In this document: piece by piece, positions 1-10,791 of the stretch
Layout of the letters: every line of letters starts with the position of its first letter
Position numbering within the stretch: position 1 is the first letter of the stretch
Source: Limnomonas spitsbergensis
Taxonomy: Eukaryota; Chlorophyta; Chlorophyceae; Chlamydomonadales
DNA: 64,000 nucleotides
Assembly: GCA_037349105.1 (NCBI GenBank)
Contig: JAYJMM010000089.1
Location: 868,001 to 932,000 of the forward strand
Direction of reading: 5' to 3'
Notes under the pieces: generated by a model
Seen by the model: only the letters and a program-made list of their open reading frames with translations
What the model was told of the DNA's origin: nothing
Database searches by the model: none
Made by a program: the position numbers and the translations under genes

Positions 1-85
1 TGTTCCTGTCCCCCTGGTCTCTTATCGCCGCTTCAGCCATTGAGAGGTTGCACTGCATTATGTCCATGTTGCTTTACATCCACAG

Positions 86-1223
86 GGATCGTCGTGTGTT
101 CCTCGGATCAGTCAGCCCCCCTCAGTGTCCTGCCCACTTGTCGCCAATGTGAGTACTGGAGGTTGCTGTAGGCGTGTTGATTTTGAGCCACCTGGGCTAC
201 AACATCGCCTAAAATTGATTTGTATTGATGTGTGTGGGGGGCTGACTGCCTTGAGCTCGCTTAACATGTTTGTATTTCCATCCTTAGGGTGATGGCCCTC
301 ATGAGGATTGGGCAGGCACCGGCCATAAACTGATCAGCTGCTTGTGGAACTCCCAGCTGGTCTTTGATGTCTTACATGAAGGCCAAGTGTCGCTCCAAAT
401 TTGGGATCTTGACAAGCAGATGATGGTGGACCGCATACCAATGGGAGATGGGGACGCAGAGACAGTGCGCGGAATCAATGTCAGCTCCAATGGCCTGGCA
501 CTTGTTCGCAATATCGATGGGGTGATTAACATCTGGGACCTGGCCACCCATCAGCGCCGAAGTGTCTTTGAGACATCAGATGTCACAGGCGGCATTGATG
601 CCGCTACCTGGCACGGCATGAGCTGCGTTGTTTATAGCCTTTCATTAGCTAACAAGGTACTCCAGATGCGGGACATGTCCACAGGTTTGGAGGCTATGCC
701 AAGCCTGAAAGGGCACGATGCCTGCATTGCTGACTGGCAAACTTCGGAGGAAACCAGCTTGATTATTTCAGGCTCGTACGATATGACCGTACGTTTGTGG
801 GATACACGCACCGGTCAATGTGTGCGCACCATGGAGGGACACCAAGGTGACGTCTGCAGCGTTGGAATGGATTTCAGCGGCCGCACAGCTGTCAGCAACT
901 CTGAAGATGGGACTGTCCGGGTGTGGGATCTTGGTACTGGCTTGTGCAGCGGCTCTGCGTTTGAGGGTCTCGACCTTGGTGACAGCGAAGCTGAGGTCGC
1001 CCTAGACGCTTCAGGCACCACTGCGTTCATGTTCTCATTATTCAGAAGGCGCCTGAGAACCTGGGACCTTACCAGGCAGGCGGCTTTGGATAAATACAAG
1101 GTCAAGGGGCGACAGAGAATGAGATCGTGGTGCCACAACCCTGGCCTGACGACAGTGTGCCTCATCACAGCTGCTCCAGTGGAGAATGATGCGTTCTCGT
1201 CCAATATCCAAGTCTGGCGCTAG
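86..1223 (+). CDS. WD40-repeat protein, 3' exons (copy 1, cut by window start)
   Basis: Two exons are visible: 86-148 (21 codons, after cacag, before gtgagt) and 288-1223 (311 codons and TAG, after ccttag). Both are phase 0. WD-type blade ends are readable in order: QIWDLD, NIWDLA, RLWDTR, RVWDLG, RTWDLT and a final QVWR, giving five to six blades of a beta-propeller. The best blade holds GHQGDVCSVGMDFSG followed by SNSEDGTVRVWD. WD40 propellers are protein-interaction scaffolds; nothing here fixes the partner. No ATG suits a start at the beginning of exon 288, so upstream exons are expected outside the window, and in copy 2 those are BTB exons. The coding part matches copy 2 (9654-10791) with no difference that I could see. 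Confidence 0.85.
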
Positions 1224-1237
1224 GGTGCTCCGAGACC

Positions 1238-1315
1238 AACCAAAACGTTTTCTAGTCTTAGGGTTTAGGTTTTAGGGTATAGGGTATAGGATTTTTAGGG
1301 TTCAGGGTTCAAAAG
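1238..1315 (+). repeat. Interstitial telomere-like TTTAGGG tract (also 10806-10883)
   Basis: Just after the WD40 stop codon the sequence is a run of degenerate heptamers (ttagggtttaggttttaggg and variants). The same tract is in the second duplication copy. Similar tracts occur in most introns of the window. Confidence 0.7.
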
Positions 1316-1523
1316 CCCTTAACTCGAGGAATGTTGCATTGGTGTAGATTGCTTCAACATACATGTCATGGGGGAGCAATATTGATCACGGCCCGCGGCT
1401 GATAGATCCTGGTGCAGATACCGTGCTGCTCAGGCTATGCAGGAAAGTTGTGATTTGGCTCGCACTTCACTTTGTTGGGCTGTTTTTTTGTCTTCGATAT
1501 TGATGACTCTGGGTACTGATTGA

Positions 1524-2100
1524 TTGACTGCTTCAGCCAATACCTCTTTGGATATTGAAGTTATACTGAATTCAGCTCGGGATCAGTGGCTTTCCAATAT
1601 ATCCAGGGATATGCCACGTACGGCTTTGGCAATACGTGCTACCCCTGACTCAGAACGCTCGGGTTCACGTTGTTTACGTTTTCCAAGTTGTTCCAAATTA
1701 AGCGTGATGTGAAGGAGACTTTCTGGTACAATTTGAGCAAGCCTAATATTGTTTTTGCTGTCGCCCGGTATCGGATGGGGTCGCATTGGCTGAATGTTGA
1801 GAAGGGGCGTTTTGAGAAACCTTTTGTGCCTCTTAGCAAGAGGATTTGTAGATGTTGCAATCTTAAATGTCGCGAGGATGAGCTTCACATGGTTTACTGC
1901 CCGTTCTACACAGCATGGACTGATTGGGTGAGTTTATGATGGAACAGACAGATCAAATCAGCAGGCTGTTGCCTGAGTTTGAATACGCTCACACATTGAA
2001 AGAAAGAAAATTGCGAGGCGCGAAGGTTCAGGAAACAGCGCGGCATGGGCCTGGGTCGCGTCCGTGCCGTTATCATCATAACAAGAGGAAAGACATGCAA
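1524..2100 (+). mobile_element. Non-LTR retroelement remnant, reverse-transcriptase C-terminal zinc-finger region (copy 2 at 11092-11668)
   Basis: The frame at 1670-1939 reads a degenerate C-terminal segment with FWYNLSKPNIVFAVARYRMG, HWLNVEKGRF and a zinc-binding-like CRCCNLKCREDELHMVYCPF. That pattern of two Cys pairs followed by EDE-H-x5-CP is typical of the zf-RVT tail of LINE-type elements. There is no polymerase domain nearby, so this is debris. The related piece at 6229-6496 reads CRADELHMIYFPIYTDLRF, and a minus-strand fragment at 15280-15420 reads KRDVMEIFWYNLSR. The copy lies between the WD40 stop and the first trigger-factor exon seen here. Confidence 0.6.
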
Positions 2101-2308
2101 GCTACGGTGGCTTTCCCTTCCGACTGTGTTTGGCTGGTTGACTGGTGGATCCTGATGTCTGGAAGTAGTTCACACATTGAAGAGTTTCTGCTGCAAATTA
2201 TCACACTTCTGGCAACACACATATGGACCGTGTGTGAGCTGTAGAACCACTGTTGTATTTTGTCACTCCAGTCACCCTAATCGCTCCCTCTTCTGTTCAC
2301 TCTTTTAG

Positions 2309-3533
2309 CGGATGGCCACCAAGGAAGATATGGAGAAGCTGCTGACGGAGGAGTTGGTTTCGGAGTACATTGACAAGAACACGACGGACCTGGAGGATAT
2401 GGTAGTTGGCAGTTTGAAATGTGTGGCGGTTTGAAATGTGTGGTGGATGGTTTGATGTGGCAGTTTGAAATGTGTGGTGAATGCTTTATTTTGGAGTGTG
2501 TTGAAAAGTTCAGTAGCCAGCTTAAAGAACTGAGCCTAGAAAAAACAGTACGCCTTGTCAAACCGTAACACCCTGAACCCTTAGGTAGGCTAGAAAATCC
2601 ACTACAGCCTTGTCAAACCCTAACACCCTCAACTACCGGTAGGCTAGAAATCCACTACAGCCTTGTCGCACGAACATGCATGAGCTTTCATGTGCAACTC
2701 GCAATTTTACGGAATGATCAATGATGTACACATATTTAAACGCGCTCATGACGTTTGAATGGTGAAAGGGCATAGACGGTGTACTGCTTAAATCATCGTA
2801 CAGCCTTTTGCTAATTGTACTGTACTTGTACCAGGTGCAGTACGTCTATGCGTTTCCATTTCCCACCTGCTGCTGTTTCCTGAATTCGACGCATTTCATC
2901 GGGGGGGATTTTGTATCAGCAGGGGGGGGGAAGCCACAAGGGCTGGATCCAGGCCAAGGCCAGTTTTCAGGAAGCAAATTTGTAGGATGCAGCGACTGTT
3001 TCATCTGAAGCTGATATGAATGTTTTGCAATCATTGGCACGATGTGATCGGGAGTGGGCTTCCCACCCCCTGGTATCAGGGTTTTGTATATGGACCTTAC
3101 ATTTTGTGTCGCTTGTCCCTGATAGTTCATGGAAGCCAACATGGAGCACCAAGAAGCAAAGCATTTGTTCCTGGGCCATTTCAGCCTTGTGCACTTTAAT
3201 CCGCGTCCATAATTCAAATTTGAATTGGATTTTTTAAATCCGGCACGCCTTGTGGTATATGCATGATGTTTTTAGCACTGCCGTGGACGGAATTCGAATT
3301 CGAATTGCTAATTGATAATTCAGCCACAGGTCCGTTTCAACATGCCGTCGACAGAACGGCATGTTGAAACGGACCTGTAGCTAAATTTTGCTTTGATATT
3401 TGAATTTGAATTCGGTTTTTGCGTGCAGGTCCGCTTCAACATTGCCGTGGACGAGATCTTCGATGCTGAAAACCTGAAGGTCGATGAGGTAGACCTCAAG
3501 GCACAAATAGACGTGCAGAAGCAGCAGTACGTG
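2309..3533 (+). CDS. tig: Trigger factor C-terminal exons, copy 1 (incomplete)
   Basis: Two exons: 2309-2401 (31 codons, containing KLLTEELVSEYIDKN) and 3429-3533 (35 codons, containing VRFNIAVDEIFDAENLKVDE). Both are phase 0 with clean ag and gt borders. Joined, they match the C-terminal arm of plastid and bacterial trigger factor, a ribosome-bound chaperone that cradles nascent chains. The pattern EELVxEY...V...AVxxIFxxENLxV is characteristic. The ribosome-binding and FKBP domains are not in the window, and the last exons are absent after this copy because the duplication ends at 3649. It may be a truncated duplicate, or the only copy that keeps exon 2309-2401. Confidence 0.8.
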
Positions 3534-3640
3534 GTGAGTTGAGCGGCAGTACATACAGACCAAATAATACGAGGTGGGTTGAGAAGCATTACACACATGC
3601 CCAGATGTACGTGGTGAGTCAAGAAGCAGTACATAAAGGC
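3240..3640 (+). repeat. Exon-edge copies around trigger-factor exon 3429-3533
   Basis: Upstream copies of the exon's acceptor edge (caggtccgYttcaacaTgccgt) occur at 3328-3350 and, shorter, at 3278-3292 (gcactgccgtggacgga). Downstream copies of the donor edge (gaagcagcagtacgtggtga and variants) occur near 3560-3595 and 3606-3630. Copy 2 shows the same pattern at 11745-12080. Confidence 0.6.
3326..3378. repeat. Perfect 23-bp inverted repeat (hairpin) made from exon-edge sequence
   Basis: Arms 3326-3348 and 3356-3378 are exact reverse complements separated by 7 bases. The arms resemble the start of the trigger-factor exon at 3429. The second duplication copy has only the left arm (about 11796-11818), so the right arm is a private insertion in copy 1. 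Confidence 0.85.
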
Positions 3641-3805
3641 CTGGCTTCTCCGATCCGAAACCTGAAAAGTGCAGACATAAGTCAGAACTGCTATAAGCGC
3701 TAATAAAGAGCAATACATAGCTCATCGGCAGTACAGCCAAAATAAACTAAGGAGTGCGGGGTCTTTCACCACCTGCAATCCTCTGTCTCCCCCCCTTCCA
3801 TCTAC

Positions 3806-4312
3806 TTATTGGCAGATGTGATTCCTTACCTCGACCCGGAGCATGCCCAGCTTGATCTCTTCCGCTTTCGCGAGGAGGGCTAAGTAACTCGTTGCCACTA
3901 GCGGGTCGAGACCCGCGATGACGGCCATCATGAAATCGGGTGTCATAAATGTCTCAAGCCCCTGTCCCGCGGACGAAACGCGGGAGTTTCGCGTTGTTTC
4001 CTGTGACGAACCCTTGCCAATACTGGGCGGATCGGGGAGATCATCAGTCGCAGTGCCTTCTTCCTCCACCCAGCCGTCGTACCGAGGGGAATGATCCAGG
4101 AGATCGGTGTCCGAAGGCTCATTGCCTGGATGCAAAAAAAACAGAACAATGAGGACATGCAACGATTTCGCAGATTATGCAAGGGCCGTTGCGTCCTATG
4201 TCCTACACGATGAAGATCTTACCGCTCTGAACAGAATGCCCTCCAGGTTTGCGCGCGATAGGCTGAGGGGTGTCGTCTGGCAGAGGAGCCGTGGAGGGGG
4301 CCGCGCCGTTGT
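3806..4312 (-). CDS. Hypothetical spliced ORF, two exons
   Basis: On the minus strand, exon 4223-4312 (ag before, gtaag after) joins in phase to exon 3806-4125, which ends at a stop. The joined product is about 135 residues: a Pro/Ala-rich lead, then an acidic stretch (DGWVEEEGTATDDLPDPPS), then a helical tail (MMAVIAGLDPLVATSYLALLAKAEEIKLG). I do not recognise the family. The 5' end is not identified. It could be a gag-like or accessory protein of a transposable element, given the debris around it. Confidence 0.4.
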
Positions 4313-4329
4313 CTGCACGGAACACACTA

Positions 4330-5079
4330 CTTTAGATATCTTCATTTCGGTAAATTAAAATGCAGCAAGCTCGTTCACCATTGACTGCCTCTCCCTCTGT
4401 ATCGACCGCGATAATTATTGCCCTCTTTTTGCCTATGCAAGTTGTTTTAGCAACTCTATAGAGAGACTTTCCAGCAACAACTCTAACACTAGATGGACGA
4501 CCAGACAGGGTAAACAAAGGCTGATATTGTCGGCGGATGCGCAAGTGTCACCTTTAAATTTGAAACAACGAACTTGGAGAGTTTTGAGGGTTTGGGGTGT
4601 TCACGTAGGGCAATGCCGCAATCCCCTGCCACAACACATCTACCACACAAGTCACACATCTCGCAACGGGACATTGTCCACTCACGAGATGTATGAAGCA
4701 AGTGTGGCAGAACAAGGCAGTTGACGCTAACGGGTCTGCTTGCGCTCGTCACTGGCAACGCCCCCCCTTATAACACACTCAAGCGTTTGTTCTATTTCAG
4801 TACGGTCACTCTGATGACAAGTCAGGACATTGCCTCTTCCTCAGAACATGACTCTCCAAGCCTTCTAAGCAGCAGCAAGGTCACTAAGCTGCAGCGACGG
4901 AAGCCTACCAGCATGTGTACAGGAGCGAGAGTTATCCGGCAGCTCGGAATTTGGCCGCCCTAAGCAAACGGGCAGCAGCTGCGACAAGAGTAGTGGAGGC
5001 AGCACCAGAAATAGGCAGTAGTACACCCCTCAGTGTGGGGTCAGCGCTGTGGGACTCGCATTTCAGCATGCATGTCTTG
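4330..5079. other. No assignable gene
   Basis: Short open frames only. A plus-strand stretch at 4900-5030 reads like low-complexity coding sequence (ARNLAALSKRAAAATRVVEA), but I could not place it in an exon chain. Confidence 0.3.
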
Positions 5080-5935
5080 CATCGGCATCGCCTGACCCAT
5101 ATACCGTATACACTGATACGCACAAGGCCCAAGCGCAACGTCCCGCCGGCATGCACAACGCCCTTCTTGCATGAGCATATCCCTCGAGTATTAACAGTGC
5201 CCCACACATATAATAGCATTTCCTGGTATGCCTATTGCCGGCCTGTTTGCAATGCCCTACTTGAATCCTTAGCACCCCATAACCTCGTGTGCATGCACAG
5301 CGCTTGCCCGATGGGCAGTGCCACCCATATGCACAGCAACACTCGCATTTATATGTCCTGCGGATTGGTTCAGTTCCCCACCCACAGGCACAACGCCCAC
5401 CCACATCATTTATTGTGCACAGCACCCGCCCGTATTACCATGGTATAGTGCCCACCCGCATGCACGGCACCTACCCCTATGGAATATGCCCTGCCAGTGG
5501 GTGCAGCGCTTCACCAGCCTACCGCCCGTATGACATGTACCCTACCAGTGGGTGCAGCGCAACTGCCTGCATTTCCTGTGCCCTACCAGTGCGTGAAGCG
5601 CAACCGCCTGCATGTCCTGTGCCCTACCAGTGGGTGCAGCGCAACCGCCCGTATGAATTGTGTCCTACCGGTGGGTGCAGCGCAACCGTCTGTATGGACC
5701 GTCACTGGTGGGTGCAGTGCAACCGCCTTTATCGACCCTGCCCTACCGCCGGGTGCAGCGCAACCATCTGTATCGACTGTGCCCTACTGGTTTGGTGCAG
5801 CGTTACTATCCATATGGACTGTGCCCTACCGGTGGGTGCAGTGCTACCGTCCGTATCGACTGTGCCTAACTGAAGATTATAGCGCTCCAATCATATCAAC
5901 TGCACTCTACCGGTGGGTTATCAATTTACTCAAGA
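5080..5935 (+). repeat. 41-bp minisatellite, degenerate toward its 5' side
   Basis: From about 5480 to 5900 a unit of about 41 bp recurs around the core taccRgtgggtgcagcgcaa, at 5489, 5540, 5581, 5622, 5663 and so on. The stretch 5080-5480 holds more diverged relatives. Because 41 is not a multiple of three, all frames stay open and give spurious ORFs of the ALPVGAAQP type. Confidence 0.8.
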
Positions 5936-6228
5936 GATGTTTATGTTGAACAGCCAAGAACTCAGCGGCATGGTGCACACTAGCTAGGTCCAGTGGGTAG
6001 CAAGCCTACTGCGGGCACATGAAGTGAAGGAATAGAGAGGGAGCACTGCCCGTAGTACGTTGCGGTGAAGAGGTCTGCCTATGTGTTCGTAATTTGTTCA
6101 GGTTCATGGGGCTGAAAAGCCAAGGACACTGCAGCATGGTGCCCACTAGCTAGGGCCAGTGGGCAGAAGGTCTAGACAGTTGTGAAAGGATAGAAAGGGA
6201 GCGCTCACAACGCTCACCTTTCCTAAAG

Positions 6229-6496
6229 CAATCTTAAATGTCGGGCGGATGAGCTTCACATGATTTACTTCCCGATCTACACAGACCTTCGATTTCAATT
6301 TAACCTTACTTTCCATAATGACCTAGAGGATGAGGATGAGACCATGAAACGGTATGCAAATGGAAGAAGGGGCAAACTAAATGCAGAGGTTTCTGCATCT
6401 ATGTTATGGAAGAAATTTGGTTCTCTTTCAGTGGATGAAAAGAGAGAATCATCTCAAAACTTTGCCAAATCCCCCGTCTCCCCCCTAATTCCCTAG
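6229..6496 (+). mobile_element. Retroelement remnant related to 1670-1939
   Basis: The first 60 bases match the zinc-finger-like tail at 1850-1920 (cttaaatgtcgNgNggatga core). It then continues in frame into DLRFQFNLTF and an acidic tail (NDLEDEDETMKRYANGRRGK), probably the true C-terminus of that element family. It is a fragment only. Confidence 0.5.
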
Positions 6497-6499
6497 GTG

Positions 6500-8134
6500 G
6501 TTCTCAACCGAACTCTATTGCACCTACGTCAAGAATGAAGACATGCTTACTAGTATTGCCAGGGTGTGTCTGCATCAGGCGGACAAAGAAGTGCAGTTAA
6601 CGGTACTCATATGCAACAGACTGAAGGACGGGCAAGGGAACATATTTCTGCAACTGTAGCCGGACGGACGAGCAAGCGGACTCGGTCCTGCAGCGGATAT
6701 CTTTCAAGCAGGCAAGCGTGCCGGAATGCGTGCGCAATTCTACAGCAAACACTGACGCCAGCGGGAAGACGGGCACGGATGCTGGGGCGACAATGCAGGG
6801 GGTGGGGGTACGCTTGATTCAATCACGCAAAATCGCCAGTTCAAACGGCCCGTTTCCCCCATCTTGATTCAAACGACCCATTCAAGCGTCGGAAACTTAC
6901 CGACGTAGCTGCCCCGTCTCCCCCCCCCCACCACCGTCACCGCTCCCCTCTTCCATCCCCACCCCCGCCCCCCGTCCCGCCCCGCCCCCGCCCCTACCCC
7001 ATCCCGCCCCCCTTCCCCCCGCCCCTGCTCCCGCCACCTGGTTGAGCTCTTCATGTACTGTGTCAATCTACCTGGCAGCTCTCTTTCCTTCACCAGTTTG
7101 CCCCCTCCCCCTCCTCCCTGCTCCCCCCACCTGGTTGAGCTCTTGGTGTGCCGTATCAATCAGATGGGCCAGCGGACGCAAGACCTGCAAGCAGCGGGGG
7201 CAAGTCCAGCGATTCTTTTAGTAATTTTAGCCATGCATTGTCGGGTAATGGAATTCTCGAAACGAGCTCGCATCCCCTACTGGCTGGAAGACGAATCCGA
7301 ATCCCACAGGTTTTAACACCGAGATCTGCATCCATTCTTTAAAACGAAATTAGAAAACCCCATCTGGCTGGAGAACCACTCCCACAGGTTTTCCGCCAAG
7401 ATCTGCATCAATTATAACGGAATATGAATTCGAATTTGAATCCACTCAACAAAGTAGGTACCGTGACTCTGCGTTTAGAACATACAGGTAGCCAGTATTG
7501 CTTGGCCTGTCAGGTAATAAATATAATTACTGCTGGCCTCTTGGAAAACTGGATTTGAAATTTGCCGGGGGGCCGCTGTGGGATGGGGGCCCGATGGAGA
7601 GGTTCACGCGGCATACCCTCCATCATGGATTTACGGTCCCGTAACTTGCTCGAGGGATTCAGTGAGCACTCCTCAAGCGAGGTCCTGGCGAGGTGCTCAC
7701 TGGGTTCCTTGGCCTGATCAAGACTGACGCTCCAGACCAGGGAGGAGCAATAAGGAGCATACCTACCATACCTGTGAGTGCTCCTTTCCTTTGATCCCCT
7801 GCTGCTGCCTGGGCTCGATGCCTCGATGCATGGGTCGATGACCCGGATCAGTGGATTTTGCCAGCAGGCCGTGCTTTAGCGAAGCCTACGAGGCAAATGC
7901 AGAAATATATGGCAGCAACTGTGACCCTCTTGCGACACAGAGGCTTCCATCAAATAAAGGCTTTACCCCGAGGGTCTAGGACAGAAAATACCCGATACCG
8001 CCCTGCTACATCCGGTGTACGGCATTTAAAATCCCGTATTCCTGAAGCCACGCTCAGGCGTTTTCTTTCTTTCTTTCGAAATCAGGGCAATATCGACTCA
8101 GACAATCACCTACCGTACTTGATACCGGAATCCC
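6500..8134. other. Intergenic DNA with pyrimidine-rich and short direct repeats
   Basis: No gene chain found. 6918-7030 is a C-rich tract. The phrase ccacctggttgagctctt occurs at 7036-7053 and again near 7129-7146. 7267-7330 and 7358-7415 are diverged direct repeats sharing cccacaggtttt and agatctgcatc. 8008-8075 holds a segment found inverted at 43984-44045. Confidence 0.5.
8008..8075 (+). repeat. Dispersed repeat, inverted partner at 43984-44045
   Basis: About 60 bases (core cggtgtacggcatttaaaat, ending in an acgctcaggcgttttctttc motif) recur in reverse orientation at 43984-44045 with only a few differences. The flanks differ, so this is a dispersed mobile-DNA end rather than a segmental duplication. 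Confidence 0.75.
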
Positions 8135-10791
8135 ATGAGTGATCAGCTTACGTTAAACGAGACCTTATCTCAGGGTGACGTCACATTGAGATTTACCGAT
8201 GGGCGCTTCATCAAGGCACACCGGTTGCTTCTCGTGTTGGCGTCAGCTGTTATGCGACAGCTCCTGCCAGAAGCGAGCAAGGACCACGATGAACCATCTC
8301 TGAAGAGGCATGCTAGCCAAGCTGCTGTGGATGCATCATCTTCTACTATTTCAGTGAGTGACGCAGTATCAGCTCCTCGAGTTCTCTGGTTGACAATAAG
8401 TAATGTATCCCACACACACAAGTAATGTATCCCATGGATAAATCCTCTTTTATCTGTGTTTGAACCATGGTCCCATGCATGGTGTGAAGGCCTCCATGGC
8501 CTCCATGGCCTCCATGCCCATCCTGCCAATGTAGCCTGATAAAGGATAAGCAGCCGGAGATAGTGCGCTGCATGCTTCAATGGATCGCCACCTCTTGAGT
8601 ATTGGTATTACGGTAGTGAGAACTTAATTGAACCCAGATATCACTTGTGAAGCCTGTTTGAAGAGAACTACTGATGTCACTATCCTGCCCTGTTTCACAT
8701 GCCTTGCTCCCAATGCTAGTGCGTGAGGGCAGTGCATGACTGAATTGCTTGCTGCACAAGTCGGTGAATACTCTGAGACATCCATTTTGAGCAAGTAACC
8801 TATCAGCACCTGGTGTCGACTGACACCTATCAATCATTGAATAATTTCTGTATGACAGGTTGATGGTTGCTTGGAAGACTGGATGGAGGTGCTCAGGTTG
8901 TTGTACTCATCAGGTTAGCTAAGTTAATCAAAACATGAAATAGGCCTCCTATTTTAGCCTGAAAATTCTCTGCCTAAGCATCTAATGCCCTATATATATG
9001 AAAATATCGACCATGCATTCCTGCAGTCATCAGCGAGGAGGCTGCGACAGTGACCCCGGCCACTGCCTTCCGCATTCTCCCGATTGCACACCAGTACAAC
9101 ATGCCAGCCCTGCTGAAGCGGTGTCAAGGTGCCTTTGATGCAGCCAAGCCTCAGTTCTGGAACTCGCCTCCTGCACCCACGCCATCATCGGCATCAGCTA
9201 CCAGCTCAGCGTCCAACCCAGATCTGTTTGAATGGCTTGCATTGTCTGACTCCCTTCAGTACACGCCTATGATTCGGGCATGCCTGTCTCAGCTCTCCGG
9301 GGCGACACAGCCTGCCGTCTCGCCCATTCTGGGGGCCCTGTACAGCCCTGTCCAGAGGGGCCTACTGCAAGGGCTCCGTCAGGAAACATGTTTGGAGGTC
9401 ATTAATATGATGTCCGGCCTGCCTTATGGGTTCAAGGTATGAACATGCAACGTTGTATGAGATCCACATCATTCTGGTTTCTAGCGTGTATGAGATATAT
9501 GTGTATCATGCCTTAGGATTAGAGCTTTGGCCTAACGTGCACATTATAGCACTCAAATCTCCAGTTCTTGTTCCTGTCCCCCTGGTCTCTTATCGCCGCT
9601 TCAGCCATTGAGAGGTTGCACTGCATTATGTCCATGTTGCTTTACATCCACAGGGATCGTCGTGTGTTCCTCGGATCAGTCAGCCCCCCTCAGTGTCCTG
9701 CCCACTTGTCGCCAATGTGAGTACTGGAGGTTGCTGTAGGCGTGTTGATTTTGAGCCACCTGGGCTACAACATCGCCTAAAATTGATTTGTATTGATGTG
9801 TGTGGGGGGCTGACTGCCTTGAGCTCGCTTAACATGTTTGTATTTCCATCCTTAGGGTGATGGCCCTCATGAGGATTGGGCAGGCACCGGCCATAAACTG
9901 ATCAGCTGCTTGTGGAACTCCCAGCTGGTCTTTGATGTCTTACATGAAGGCCAAGTGTCGCTCCAAATTTGGGATCTTGACAAGCAGATGATGGTGGACC
10001 GCATACCAATGGGAGATGGGGACGCAGAGACAGTGCGCGGAATCAATGTCAGCTCCAATGGCCTGGCACTTGTTCGCAATATCGATGGGGTGATTAACAT
10101 CTGGGACCTGGCCACCCATCAGCGCCGAAGTGTCTTTGAGACATCAGATGTCACAGGCGGCATTGATGCCGCTACCTGGCACGGCATGAGCTGCGTTGTT
10201 TATAGCCTTTCATTAGCTAACAAGGTACTCCAGATGCGGGACATGTCCACAGGTTTGGAGGCTATGCCAAGCCTGAAAGGGCACGATGCCTGCATTGCTG
10301 ACTGGCAAACTTCGGAGGAAACCAGCTTGATTATTTCAGGCTCGTACGATATGACCGTACGTTTGTGGGATACACGCACCGGTCAATGTGTGCGCACCAT
10401 GGAGGGACACCAAGGTGACGTCTGCAGCGTTGGAATGGATTTCAGCGGCCGCACAGCTGTCAGCAACTCTGAAGATGGGACTGTCCGGGTGTGGGATCTT
10501 GGTACTGGCTTGTGCAGCGGCTCTGCGTTTGAGGGTCTCGACCTTGGTGACAGCGAAGCTGAGGTCGCCCTAGACGCTTCAGGCACCACTGCGTTCATGT
10601 TCTCATTATTCAGAAGGCGCCTGAGAACCTGGGACCTTACCAGGCAGGCGGCTTTGGATAAATACAAGGTCAAGGGGCGACAGAGAATGAGATCGTGGTG
10701 CCACAACCCTGGCCTGACGACAGTGTGCCTCATCACAGCTGCTCCAGTGGAGAATGATGCGTTCTCGTCCAATATCCAAGTCTGGCGCTAG
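8135..10791 (+). CDS. BTB/POZ domain plus WD40 repeat protein (probably one gene)
   Basis: Five exons join in phase: 8135-8353, 8859-8913, 9027-9436, 9654-9716 and 9856-10791, giving 560 residues and a stop. The start ATG is at 8135. Residues 1-70 carry a BTB core (GDVTLRFTDGRFIKAHRLLL), then VDGCLEDWMEVLRLLY and AFRILPIAHQYNMPALLKRC, the usual BTB helices. The last 311 residues are the WD40 propeller, identical to copy 1. BTB proteins often recruit cullin-3 and other domains bind substrate; that role is inference. The phase 0 junctions and 140-220 bp introns support a fusion, but a separate BTB gene ending just after 9716 is the alternative. A TTTAGGG tract follows the stop. Confidence 0.7.

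Larger units (their letters stand above)
1..3649 (+). repeat. Segmental duplication, copy 1
   Basis: Positions 1-2132 match 9569-11700 almost base for base (offset 9568). After a 1103-bp block present only here (2133-3235), 3236-3649 match 11705-12091 with scattered changes. The left end lies beyond the window. The block carries the WD40 exons, a retroelement remnant and trigger-factor exons. The right breakpoint falls just after ggcctggcttct. Confidence 0.95.

Noticed and set aside
1238..1315. True telomere or chromosome end
   Set aside because: The heptamers are degenerate, short, interrupted and occur throughout introns; genes continue on both sides.
5289..5949. ORFs of ALPVGAAQP type
   Set aside because: Product of the 41-bp minisatellite, open in all frames, with no initiation or splice context.
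6918..7159. Gly/Arg-rich minus-strand ORF
   Set aside because: Low-complexity translation of a C-rich tract.
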